NCBI GenBank assembly: GCA_928212115.1
Contig: CAKMRJ010005745.1
Coordinates: 224,185,998 to 224,249,997 of the forward strand
Direction of reading: 5' to 3'
DNA: 64,000 nt
DNA from: Lactuca virosa
Lineage: Eukaryota > Streptophyta > Magnoliopsida > Asterales > Asteraceae
Positions within the stretch are counted from its first letter, which is position 1, and each line of letters starts with the position of its first letter. The position numbers and the translations under genes were made by a program. Below are positions 1-11,082 of this stretch, piece by piece. The notes beneath the pieces were generated by a model. That model had not been told where the DNA came from. It saw nothing but the letters and a program-made list of their open reading frames with translations, and ran no database searches.

Positions 1-1913
1 TTACTTGAATCCATATAAGTACATCTTTGCTTGCAATTGCACAATAAATTAAAATATATAAACTTGGAAATGTTTATGCTTCATTTGTTTGAAATGTTTT
101 TCTTTATAATGCATCTTCCATTATGTATGTTTAATTCACGATATTGAGTGTGATGGAAGAAAGCAACCAAATTATAGCCTTAAAACTGACCTTATTTGTT
201 TGTTTATTATAGATGGCTTTACAACGAGGTTTTCATAGTTTTCAAATTTGTTATACATATTTAGAAATCAGGACTATTTGATTCTCTGTTGTCCCCTACT
301 GAATGTGAGTATTTGTTTCTAATATTTATATAATTTATGTTAAAAGTTGGTATTCATGTAATTGGTTTTGTTAATTTTTTTTACATCTCCATGAATGGTT
401 CCTCATTATATGATCTTTGTATTCATGTTCAGATAGATGAGGATAGATGAGGATGAGGACGAGTCAATTATGATATATTTCATTATCAATCTAGAAGTAT
501 GTGTAGGTCTCTCTATCACTACCTCCTTCTATCTCTCCTGTGCAGAGACGAACATTGCATGATTGAACTTCTCACACGGATTACATATAAGTATTAACTA
601 CCACCCAAAAAGGAAGCTTTCATCATTAACTCACTAAGTCAAACACAAGTTGTGGATCTAATTGTTTCATATGCTTAGTAGATGAAAATTTGCAGTTGCT
701 AACATATCATTCACTTGTCCCGACCCCCAACCGGTGATATAACTTCATTAAAAATGACTAAATCATTGTTTTCATTACATTTAACCATGATTTTTGTCAA
801 CCTATTTCCAGGTTAATTTTACACTAAGAAGTTTAGCTGTACTGAAAAATTAACTTAGAGAAATATATGGGCTAGATTTTGCAAGGCTAGATATGGGCGG
901 GAGGAGGTATATTCTCTTTGTTAGTGATGATTGGTTGCATGATTTTTGTTGGTTCAAAGATGATTATCTATAACCTAATAATGCTAATAATCCTAGATCT
1001 ACAAATGCTGCTAAAATTTAGACTTCAGCTTCAAGGTTCACAAAATATTGAAGAAAGTGGCCATTTATCAGAAAGGATAGGGAAGGAAAGGGTTCAAAAT
1101 ATATATTTACTCTTGAATCTTGATTACGATGTATATTATACTATCTTACTTTCATCCTTTTTTATTACAACACTCACACATTTACCGGGCTAAATGTATG
1201 AATTTCCATCTTACTCTCCTTTGTAAGTTCATTTTGTTTATAGTGAGAACCTTATTTTCAACAATTCCATACTGTTCAGTTTATTGACTATAATTGTAAT
1301 TCGAAAATATGGCAACATTAGTATTTTAGCTTCAGGTGCAAAAATTTACGAACTTATATGGCTTTACCATATATGATTGCTAAAAGCCAAAAATAAAGAA
1401 CTATTAGGATCCTAAGTATGACAAAAATATGCATGTATACACTATTTGGATTATGTTTTAGTCTAAAACCCATATCTTCTTTTTTTCTTTGATATTCTAG
1501 CTTATATATTAATATATTATAATAAACAAATGCATGGAAACAACACATTATTGGTGTTCATATTCTTATGCACAATGCTTATTTCCTTTTGTGCTAAAAC
1601 CATATCAAATAGTGAACATAGCTTTCTTATTTAGAAACGTGAATCTATTTAAGACAATTTTTAAAAGAAAGGTCGGGTTATAACCAATACAAACCGAAAA
1701 TGTATTTAGAAAATTGCAAAACGAAACTGATGCATAAAATACTATTAATTAGACTAAAATATTATTAATTATAAAAAGGCTAGACAAAATATTATTAATT
1801 ATAAAACAATTGCAAAACAGCTACCATGCATAAAATATTATTAATTTGAAACGACAAATTAACCATGCTCCTAAATACTACCACATGTATAAATATAAAA
1901 AGGCTAGACAAAT
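1..1913. other. AT-rich intergenic stretch, no gene seen
   Basis: I find no protein-like reading frame, tRNA or clear transposon end here. The 91-codon frame at 918-1193 has low-complexity hydrophobic sequence with no recognisable motif. Short A+T-rich words (for example TAAAATATTATTAATT near 1736-1850) recur and look like decayed repeat DNA. Confidence 0.6.
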
Positions 1914-2142
1914 GGCGTGTTCGGCACAGAGCTTTTGAGAGCGTTTGAAAGCTTCGAGCTTCTAGTGTTTGACAAAACGCTCAGTTTTGAATAGAAAACC
2001 TCGTTCGGCACTACAAGCTTCTAGTGTTTAGTTTAAACAAAACGCTCCAAATCCAAATGCTACTTCATGTAGCGTTTAACAAAACGCTACAAACTATAAG
2101 CTACCCGGCTACCCGCTACCAGTTAATTTTGCCGAACACGCC
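1914..2142. mobile_element. MITE with 12-bp terminal inverted repeats (hAT-like)
   Basis: The ends are perfect inverted repeats: GGCGTGTTCGGC at 1914-1925 and GCCGAACACGCC at 2131-2142. The interior repeats words such as AAAACGCT and AGCTTCTAGTGTTT and encodes nothing, as expected of a short non-autonomous DNA transposon. A related, opposite-oriented fragment lies at 14677. I could not find a convincing target-site duplication, so the superfamily (hAT suggested by the GTGTTCGGCA-type ends) is inference. Confidence 0.7.
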
Positions 2143-2912
2143 CGCAGCTAGTAGAAACCAGTTACAAAATAACCATTTTTTTCATTAATATAGATATAAA
2201 GAGCATTGCTCACAGCTTCAAAACATTTTCCATAACTATTTTAAATTAACAATTATACAGGTATGGATAAAATATCTACGTTTATTAAAAAAAATGTTTG
2301 TAAATCTATTATTATTATATATATATATTAAAGTTATGAAGAAAAGTAACAGTGAAGTGGAGTGTTTTTTGGCAAGAATGGTCCCCCTTTATGTATGTGT
2401 GTTGAAATCGTCTTTAGGGTCGTTTTATGTCAATATCCGTATTCTTTGTGGACACGTGTCGTTCATCGTTCGTCGGATTTGTTGATGTTTATCTTAGCGA
2501 CATTCTGGAATTTTCCACCGCCTCTCTCTTCCTTACCTCTCTCTTCATACACATCTCTTTCTTCATCGTCTCCCCAGGTTCTCCATTGTTACTGTTTCGC
2601 CTCCGCTTCTTACAGAAAACCACCACCGGCCTGCCTCCGCCTCAAACAATCTCACTGTTACACTATTTATGTGTTCTATGTCCGGTTCGCATTCTTCTAC
2701 AACATGTATTGAGGTATGACCCGCTCCCGCTTAGGTAGAGGACGGTGCTGGTCGGATTTTACTCCAGTTAAGCAGCAGGAACCACCGATTTTTTAATGGA
2801 ATGATCTTCAAGGTAAACATGAAACCCTAGAATTGATAGTTTCTATTCAGATCCAAAAATATGTAATATTCTTCATATATGACGAAATTGTTTTCCATTG
2901 GAGGAGATCGAC

Positions 2913-3086
2913 ATGGAAGAGACCTCTGATTCCAGTGTGAAGAAGAAAAGGGGAAATAAAAACGAGCTCTGCTGGTCCATGTTGCAGTCCATCGCAGAAA
3001 GTACTGAAAGAAAGCAACATCTCTGTCTGTATATTTCTCTATTCCCACGAAGGAATTTGCCAACAACGTCGATAATATGCTTTTAG
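2913..3086 (+). other. Exon-like stretch inside the Helitron, unrecognised
   Basis: An open frame starting at ATG 2913 begins MEETSDSSVKKKRGNK, a charged, protein-like N-terminus. It then runs into sequence with less coding character after about residue 40. The C-rich, T-rich leader before it (2500-2700) looks like a plant 5' UTR. It may be a captured first exon, but I cannot name the source gene. Confidence 0.3.
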
Positions 3087-3646
3087 GGAACCAAATCCCG
3101 TTTCTCGATCCTTCAATCTGAAGAAACCCTGATCCATGGCCTTACGCCTTACGTTATACCACATGTGTGTAGATGTTAAACGCTCACACAACACACACAC
3201 TCACCATCAGACAGTTATGACACTATGGCTCTCTCCATCGAACCTTCCTACCCTTATACCCCACAACCTTTCTACCCAACAAAAACCACTTACCACAGGG
3301 TTGGCTTTGTTGTATTTCAGCGTAAGTTACCGGATTTCACCACTACCATCGCTCCACCGACTTTCACCACCACCATCGCTCTATTGACGGTTCCAACGCA
3401 CAATCGATTCAGACTGGTTGCTGTGGATTTCGAATTTCCGATTTCTCTCTGATGTCGCCGTGAATATCTGATTTCAGTATGTGTTCTATGGTTTCTATTG
3501 ATTTTCGACTTTTCTACCAATTTATTGTATCTAATACAACTAAAGACTTAAGTTTGCATGTTAATTTGATTTCACTGTGGATTTCAGTTCCGATTACATG
3601 TTAATTTAAACAAACATATGTTAATTTTAGTTATGTTGATGGTCAG

Positions 3647-4733
3647 GTGCAACAACCAGGAACTGGAACGGGGAAATCTATAAACCTTTGCACTGCAGTC
3701 AATCAAGCACTTCAAATAGCTTTAGATTCTGATCCTCGGTACCTTTTCACTTTTGCTACCTCCTTTAATTATAATACACTATGTCTGAATCCGGATATAT
3801 TATTCCTTCCTTTTTCCGATTTTGTTGCATGATCATTTTTGCCTAATTACTCGATTCATATTTCTGATTCTTCACATGTGGGCCATGTAGGTTTAATAGA
3901 ATCCCCTCTTCCGAATGGAATTGTAAAATTAGCATGGATTCTTAACTGATATTTCATTTCTATTACCATATCATAACAGATTAAGCTAAATTGGGAACTA
4001 AAACTTCACATTTGGAATCACAGTTCTTATATATTTGGGGAAGATGTGGGTTTTGGTGGCGTCTTCCGTTGCACAACTGGATTGGCTGATCAATTTGGTA
4101 AACATAGGGTTTTTAACACCCCTCTATGCGAACAGGTAATTTTATCGATAAAAAATCTCTCATAATTTGACTTTTTAAACCAACAAAAATCGTCATGAAC
4201 TCTTTCATTTCTTGAAATAATTGGGAATCTTATGATATGCCAATCACTACAAATTAAAAAAATGGTGTTTCTGATTTAAGATTCGTTCTTTTACAACAGG
4301 GGATTGTTGGATTTGGTATTGGTCTACCAGCAATGGTAAGTTCCTTCAAATTCTGTACTCCAAAATCCTTTTCTGCATCTTTTCATACAGTTACTTATTA
4401 TATATAATAATAATTTTGTAACAGGGGAATCGAGCTATAGCAGAAATTCAATTTGCAGATTACAGTTTTCCTGCTTTTGATCAGGCATGTATCTTTATTC
4501 TCCACTATGCTAATTTATCACAGATTCACATCCAAATCTTTCAACATTTTGACTTTCGTCATTACTTTTCTTTAACTAGATTGTCAATGAAGCTAATAAA
4601 TTCATATATCGAAGTGGTAACGAATTTAATTGTGGAGGTAACCAAAATTATCCAAAAACTTCCCTTTTTTCCCTTTTTTTCGATTATCAAAATGATTATT
4701 TGTGGCTTATTAGGTTTAACAATAAGAACGCCA
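3647..4733 (+). pseudogene. BCKDHB: Truncated branched-chain keto-acid dehydrogenase E1-beta gene fragment
   Basis: Six exons can be read with ordered splice sites: 3647-3738, 4024-4135, 4300-4335, 4425-4484, 4580-4637 and 4714-4733. Together they encode about 125 residues closely matching the N-terminal half of the mitochondrial E1-beta subunit (Arabidopsis DIN4 type). Visible blocks include GEDVGFGGVFRCTTGLA, FNTPLCEQGIVGFG, AIAEIQFADY and RSGNEFNCGG. E1-beta pairs with E1-alpha to decarboxylate the keto acids of Leu, Ile and Val; the family protein is about 350 residues. Homology stops at LTIRTP, just before the conserved YGAVGHGGHYHSQ block, and the C-terminal half is missing. The donor after the fourth exon is GC (CAG|GCATGT). 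The fragment sits inside the Helitron, so I infer it was captured and is not a working gene, although it may still be transcribed. Confidence 0.85.
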
Positions 4734-5371
4734 CCTTTAAATCACATGTCCTTATCTAAACATTCCTGTATATTCACAAAATATAAAATTGGATATTATT
4801 GATCTAAAAAAAGGAAGTCATGACTTTTTACTATGTAGCAGTATAGTTTTTAAGTTGGAAGTAATCTTTTTTCAATCATCTTTGAATGATTATTATAATT
4901 ACCATTTGTTTGTATCTTCCAAAACAACGGATACAGATTAGAGATGATGTCTCAATGTATCATTCGCTACTTTTATAAAATTTTGGTTCCATTAGTTCAT
5001 TTTTCTGTATTAAATAAAAAATGGATGCCCATATATACAGCTTAATGGATTAAGTCATGTTTCTGCAGACATCCAAATTACCATTTTACCCTTTTGTTTA
5101 CTTAGATAATAAATATTTAATATAGTTAATGATATAGATTCTTAAATATTCGACACACTTTAGCAAATTTTTAATTTTCGGAAACATGTATGATAAAATT
5201 ATTTAATACACAAAAGTCAAATTATTTAATAGGAATCATTGACTAATAAGTTTTATGATACTGAAATGTGTGATTGTTTTATCTGTTTATTAATGTAACA
5301 TTCATAACATTTGTTGATATCAAATAATTCTGTGTTATTTTGAATCTTGATTTTTACATTATTTCATGCAG

Positions 5372-6771
5372 AACTCCACCTCTTTGGGGAACTATGAAAT
5401 ATCTTTCTAAAAAGATTCCAAAAGACACTTCTAGCAAGGTGAGGATCAATAGGGATTTATACACTTATGAAAAGTAAGTATTGAATTGAGTCCACTTCAA
5501 TGTTTCCAACATACATGCATACACATACATACATACATACATGCATACTAATGTAATAAAAAAATGAGTACAGAATCATGGAAACATCGCCAACTTTACC
5601 TGATTTCGCTTTGGCCCTAAAGTCGGATGAATATCAACTTCCTGAAGTCGATTCCTCATGGAAGAATGAAAGATAACCCAAAATATGCAGACTCTATAAA
5701 GCAACTTTGTCATGTATCTGGTAAGTTGTTTTTTGCTATTTGTACACTCCCATCATGTAATCGACTAGGCTTTATTTTTTTAAACATGATTATTGTTTCT
5801 GTTATGATTTTAGGTTTTGAAGAATGGTCTTCCACATTTTTGTCACAGTTAACTTTAAACCAAAGTTACAAGTTGTATGAACTTCCATCGAGGTAACTGA
5901 TTCTGTATAATTATTGAGTTATAATATACTTTAAATTTGCAAGCATACACTTTTTGTTTTTTGATCAAATGGTGTTTATGTTTTGCTACTCTTCAAGGTC
6001 GACTACTTTAAGAAAAAATATATATTTGTAGAATTTTTTTTGATCGAGTCACAAGCAATTACAAATTTGAGAGCAAATGACATATTGGCATGTATTTATA
6101 CATACAAAAGGGTCATTGAGTTTCACTATGTAAAGTTGAAATTCAGCCAACAGATTTGGGGTTTGTGAATTTTATTATTTAAAACATTCTTTTGTAGTCA
6201 TAGATTAAATTGGTTGACTTATGTTTAGTGGATACTAGGTGATTAATAGTGTCACCCATTCTTTCTTTTTTCACAACATTCAATTCTTTGAAAAGCCATA
6301 AGAAAGAATAGCCATGTTTTATGGTGTTAGTGTTATGCAGTTGGTTCTTTTTTGTAAAATTAATCTTTGACTTGAATTAAAGAAATTATAATTCATTTGG
6401 TTGATTCTGCAGGTGTAAATATATGCCATTTTTTTGACTTTTTTTTTGTTTTTTTTTTTTAAAAAATTCGTAGAGATATCTTGATATCAGATTTCCTCCT
6501 CCAGATTTTCTGATTTTATCTTCGGGACTTTCACTTCAGAAGGTAAACCATGTCTATTTGTAAATTGATTTTTGTTTTTTTCTAGATGTCCAGATATTGT
6601 GATTTCATTTCTTTTTCGGTTAATCTGTATATTGATTTGTATTTTTTCTTTAGGTTTACAGTTCTATACGGGTCACTGCTATGATGTCTCTCAAAATGAA
6701 TCGAATGATAAAGAAGCGACAACCAAAGTGGATTTATTACTGGTCAGGACGGAACAGAAATACAAAAAATA
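5372..6771 (+). other. Exon-like stretches inside the Helitron, source gene unknown
   Basis: Several short frames bounded by plausible splice sites read like real protein. The 5372-5475 stretch contains PPLWGTMKYLSKKIPKD and is followed by KVRINRDLYTYE. The 5578-5720 stretch contains METSPTLPDFALALKSDEYQ and is followed by LPEVDSSWKNE. The 5814-5895 stretch contains GFEEWSSTFLSQLTLNQ. The 6478-6770 stretch contains FPPPDFLILSSGLSLQ. The frame is lost after SSWKNE (a stop follows), so at least this part is broken. They do not continue E1-beta, so a second captured gene is likely. I do not recognise the family. Confidence 0.4.
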
Positions 6772-7434
6772 GGGGTCCGAATACAAGAAATTGATGAAGG
6801 CACTTTAGCTCATCTTTTATTAGTTTAAACTTATAATCTTGCATTATTAACTTTGTCTTTATTGATTATACAAGTAGGAAAATGTAGCATTTCTAAAAGA
6901 GATCAAAGATGTTTTTTAATGATTATAAAAGAGATCAAAGATGATTGAGAATGAAGGTACAAACTTGCAATGCATAACAACATAAAGTATATATTTAAAG
7001 CTGCTTATTTATTGTTTTGCCATTATTAATTTGTGACTAAACTTCCCCTATGTAAAGTTATTTTGTTCATATTTCAATTTTGCTAAAGACATGTCGCATC
7101 TCGCGGGGTTCCCCACCTAGTTAATTATTATTACACTTATTAAAATATTTACTTAGCAAATCCGTATAGGATACGGTTATAACCTAGTTCTAAATATACA
7201 AATCATGAGTGACTATTTTAATCAGTACTCATTTGAGAGATTTCTTTTCCTTTCAAAATTTAAATCCAATCACCAATTGATTGAGCTAATAGGATAAACA
7301 TTGATTTGTACCAAAACCAAACAAAGTAAATTTTAACCTTGACGGTTACAACAAAGACGAAGGACTTGGGTGTACCAATGTAATGTAAACATCTACAATT
7401 GGACCACAACCAACACCCACAATCTTCCGTCCTT

Positions 7435-7478
7435 ACACGTGGATTCATACGTGTCGCTCTTCTTTTCTCTCTATAAAA
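7435..7478 (+). promoter_or_regulatory. Candidate core promoter of the SKP2A-type gene with two ACGTG boxes
   Basis: ACACGTGG (7435-7442) and ACGTGTC (7449-7455) resemble ABRE/G-box sites. They lie directly upstream of TATAAAA (7472-7478). A pyrimidine-rich leader (about 7500-7900) leads to the ATG at 7916. The sites are seen in the sequence; abscisic acid or bZIP control is inference. Confidence 0.4.
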
Positions 7479-7915
7479 CCTTTTTTGCTGCACCACTGAT
7501 GGCCGATTAACAAAACCCCCTGTCAAAACACACAAACGAGTACACACATTCCTCACTACAACCACTACATATATGATGACATTTATAGCTCTACTATTTT
7601 ACCCCTAAAATTTCATTGAACTGCGTTAATCTCTCATTTCCGATCATCTTTTCTCTCTGATCGAAGCAGTCAATCGGCGAAACGAAATACCCTCGTCTCC
7701 GGTTTCGATTCAGCAACCCATCTCTCGTTTCCGATCATTCTCCCAAGTGATCGACTTCAATTTTCGGTTTCTCTACACCTGTTCTTTCTTTATTTCATCT
7801 GGGTATTCAAGATTTTAATATCTAAACTGTTGTTTCTTGCTGTTAATTACTGCTATTTTGTCTCTATATAACCCTAGTCTTCTGGTGGTAGTGTAATTAG
7901 TTGGAAAATCGCTAA

Positions 7916-9243
7916 ATGTCGACCATGAAAGACGATGAACTGGAGGTGGTCGGAGGTGGGGCGATTATCACCGACTGGAATGACATTCCGATGGAGCTTT
8001 TGCTGAGGATTGTTTCTTTGTTAGATGATCGGACTGTCATCGTCGCTTCTTCTGTTTGTACTGGATGGAGATACGCTATCTGTTCGGGACTTTCTCGTAT
8101 TTCATTCTCTTGGTATCTTTCTTCCTTCCATGGCTTCTGTTCATAAATTTCACCACTTTTCCTCACTCTGTGCTTCTTTTTACAGGTGCAAAAACAACAT
8201 GAACAACTTAGTGCTTTCCATTGCTCCCAAGTTTAAAAACTTAAGGGGGTTGATCCTCCGGCAAGATAAGCCACAGCTGGTTGATTACGCCGTCGAAACC
8301 ATCGCAAATAACTGTCACGACTTGCAGGAAGTCGATCTCAGCAAAAGCTTTAAACTTTCCGATCGATCTTTATACGCTTTAGCTCATGGTTGTCGTAACC
8401 TTATCAAGCTCAACATCAGCGGATGCTCTTCATTCAGTGACATCGCTCTTGCGTATCTCACTGGGTATTGCAGAAAATTGAAAATATTGAATCTTTGTGG
8501 GTGTGTCAAAGCTGCATCCGATAAAGCCTTGAAGGTAAGAAATAAAGAACGAAACTTTATTGTTCTTTCCAACTTTAAACGGATCAAATGCGTGATTTGA
8601 TCATGATCATGATCATGTGTGCAGGCTATTGGATACAACTGTGGTGAAATTGAGTCGTTGAATCTTGGGTGGTGTGAGGAAGTTAGTGATAGTGGAGTAA
8701 TGAGTTTAGCTTACGGGTGTCATGATCTACGTGCACTTGATTTATGTGGTTGTGTTCTTATAACAGGTGCTTTGACACTTTGTGTTTGTTTCATAAACGT
8801 TTTCGACATCATTTAGCATTGATTGATAATTTGATATGATGATAAGTTTGTGATTACTGATTACAGATGAGAGTGTGATAGCACTTGCGAACAATTGTCT
8901 ACATCTGAGATCATTGGGTCTTTACTATTGTCAAAACATTACGGATAAAGCTATGTATGCATTGGCACAGAGTCGAGTGAAGAATGAAGATGAAGTATGG
9001 GAGTCTGTTAAAAGCAGAAGGTATGAAGAAGATGAAGGGCTTATGAATCTGAACATAAGTCAATGCACGGCGTTGACTCCACCGGCTGTTCAGGCATTAT
9101 GTGATTCTTTTCCGGCACTTCATACATGTCCCGGTAGGCATTCACTTATTATAAGTGGGTGTTTGAATTTAACTTCTGTTCATTGTGCTTGTGCTTTTCA
9201 AGCACATCGTGCACTCAACACACTTGCTCATCATGCGTATTAG
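7916..9243 (+). CDS. SKP2A: F-box/LRR protein, SKP2A type
   Basis: Four exons join in frame: 7916-8112, 8186-8534, 8625-8766 and 8867-9243. They give 354 residues, close to the roughly 360 of Arabidopsis SKP2A/SKP2B. Residues about 19-60 form the F-box (DWNDIPMELLLRIVSLLDDR, then VCTGWR). It is followed by a series of cysteine-containing leucine-rich repeats (LNLCGC, LDLCGC, LGLYYC, LNISQC) and the family C-terminus GRHSLIISGCLNLTSVHCAC. The F-box recruits SKP1 and the LRR domain holds the substrate, so the protein should act as the substrate receptor of an SCF ubiquitin ligase. In Arabidopsis this family targets cell-cycle factors and binds auxin (family knowledge). All introns are short (73-100 bp) with GT-AG ends. 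The ATG is chosen because it precedes the F-box by the usual short acidic leader; an in-frame ATG also occurs at codon 4. The gene looks intact. Confidence 0.92.
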
Positions 9244-9837
9244 AAACGGGTCGGGCTTAAGACTTGTTGGGCTTGAATCGGGTTTTGACTTTATCATGGG
9301 CTAGGCTTCTATGGGTTGTTTCTTGTTGTTTTGGGATGGAAATCATGTTATATAAGTTGGTTGTGTTTTGATTTCGCAGTTTTTGGACTTGTTAACGTTT
9401 GGATATTGATATCAAGAGGGAAATTATTGGATCAGTGTGTGAAGCTTTGTTATGTTTTTCTTTTTTATTAATATTTTTTTTACTTTTATAATTGATGGAT
9501 TCAAGACTACAAGTGAGTGGATGCAACAATGACATACAACTTCCGTGCAATTTGTTAATACAATTTATTTTTTAAATTTATGCATAACAACTTGATAGTA
9601 ACTTGCAATATTATTCAAGAAAACCTCATTGGCAAACAAATCCTATATAGACCACCCAATACCCATATTCAAGAAACCCCGTTGGCACCAAATCCCAAAT
9701 CCCATACATACTATCTAATCTCATTTACGCCACCAAAATCAAATATCGCAAATCCTACCAGATCATTTTTACACATTAAAAATATTAAAAGTAAGGCTTC
9801 TTGGTAAGGTTGATGGATATTCTCACAAAGTCTATAT
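9244..9837 (+). other. 3' UTR and AT-rich spacer
   Basis: This is non-coding sequence after the SKP2A-type stop codon, T-rich near 9470 and probably 3' UTR at its start. I see no gene in the rest. Confidence 0.5.
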
Positions 9838-10213
9838 TTGGCAGACTAGCAGAAAAACTAGTCTATATTTGGCAGACTAGCTGAAAAACTATCTGGTAGC
9901 TGAAAAGCTAATTGATAACTGAAAAACTAGCTGCTAGCTTATAAGCTAACTGACAAAAAATAACGTTTGGTAAAAACTAACGGATAAGCTAGCTGCAAGA
10001 TATAAAATGACATAAAATGACATTTAGAAGAATACGTTTTTTGTAACTAAATAAAAGTATATATGGGAAAATTTTAAAAAGCGCTTAAAAAGTTTCTCAA
10101 AGTAGCTTTTTAAAAAGCTAGCTTATTAGCTATTTTTTGGCTTGTCAAACATGACAATTTAAAAAAGTTCGAAAAATAAGCTAGCTTATCAGCTAGCTGT
10201 GGCGCGCCAAACC
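9838..10213. mobile_element. MITE-like element rich in AGCTAGCT words
   Basis: The ends are imperfect inverted repeats (TTTGGCAGACTAGCTGA-like on the left; the right end read in reverse is TTTGGCGCGCCACAGCTAGC). The sub-ends carry many GCTAGCTT and AGCTGATAAGC words in both orientations. It encodes nothing. No clear target duplication was found, so the exact ends are uncertain. Confidence 0.45.
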
Positions 10214-11082
10214 CAATCAAAGAGGATGACCATCTCATTATAACACCATTCCAAGGACTGGGTTGGTGTCTATTCGTGCAATTTAATTGGAAGACATGGA
10301 CCGAACGTTCAAACTAGATCGAAATTCGTAAATTCAAACTAGATCGAAATTCGTAAAATATAACGAAATCCTTTGGTGAAGAAAACTGCATACTCTAAGC
10401 TGAATGGGACATGCAAAACTTGAAATTGTCCCGACACAACTCGATCTAAGACAAAATGAATGTTTATCTTAGTATGATTGGTTTCAATTTTGTTGGACCA
10501 GATCGGAAGACTTGTATACATCACTAATGTTATCACAATATAGAATAGTAGCTTTGGTGTGGGAAGAAAGAAGGTTTTGAAGAAGTTCGTATATCCAAGA
10601 CGTTTCAGCTACAATGTTGGCGACACCGCGATACTCGGTGTTAGCCCTAGACCGGGAGATAACGGCGCGTAGTTAAGAAGATCAAGAAAGAAGATTTCTG
10701 CATAGGAATACATAGTAACTTGAAGTGGATAGTTTGGTGATGGGAACATGTCCTAGTCTACATCTTAGCGGAAAATAAGATACGAGGATGTGGATGCATG
10801 AATTTGAAGGTCATAGGAAGGGTTCATCGATCATTACCATACAATGCACTTTAACACACCATATTGGGCCTCCATGGGTCATGTATGAAGAAACATATTT
10901 GCTAGACTGTGTTGGTAAGATCTAGTGTGGTGAATGTGAGATACTGAAAAGCACAGACAAGACTTGATACTTAGTAGTATCGATGATAGAGGGATAAAAC
11001 CGTCCAATTTAGAAAAATGTGTCAATAGGTGTATGGCATGGTTTGCAATTAAGCATCTTGACATGCTGAACAGTGGCGTACT

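Larger units (their letters stand above)
2305..7120 (+). mobile_element. Helitron (4.8 kb) carrying captured gene exons
   Basis: The left end reads A|TCTATTATTATTATATATA at 2305. The right end has a small G4-TT-C4 hairpin at 7104-7114 followed by CACCTAG|T at 7120. Insertion between A and T, a 5' TC and a 3' hairpin followed by CTAG are the hallmarks of plant Helitrons. There are no inverted ends or target duplications, which also fits. No Rep/helicase is present, so it is non-autonomous. The interior contains exons of at least one host gene (E1-beta of branched-chain keto-acid dehydrogenase, 3647-4733) and further exon-like stretches, in the same orientation and with introns retained, as in other gene-capturing Helitrons. 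A second short Helitron with a similar 3' end is at 33555. Confidence 0.75.

Noticed and set aside
918..1193. 91-codon open frame
   Set aside because: Low-complexity hydrophobic sequence, no motif, no splice or promoter context; chance frame in AT-rich DNA.
3136..3520. Three overlapping frames before the E1-beta fragment
   Set aside because: They contain repeated Thr-Thr-Ile-Ala words from a short CCACCAYC repeat and do not match an E1-beta transit peptide that I can recognise.
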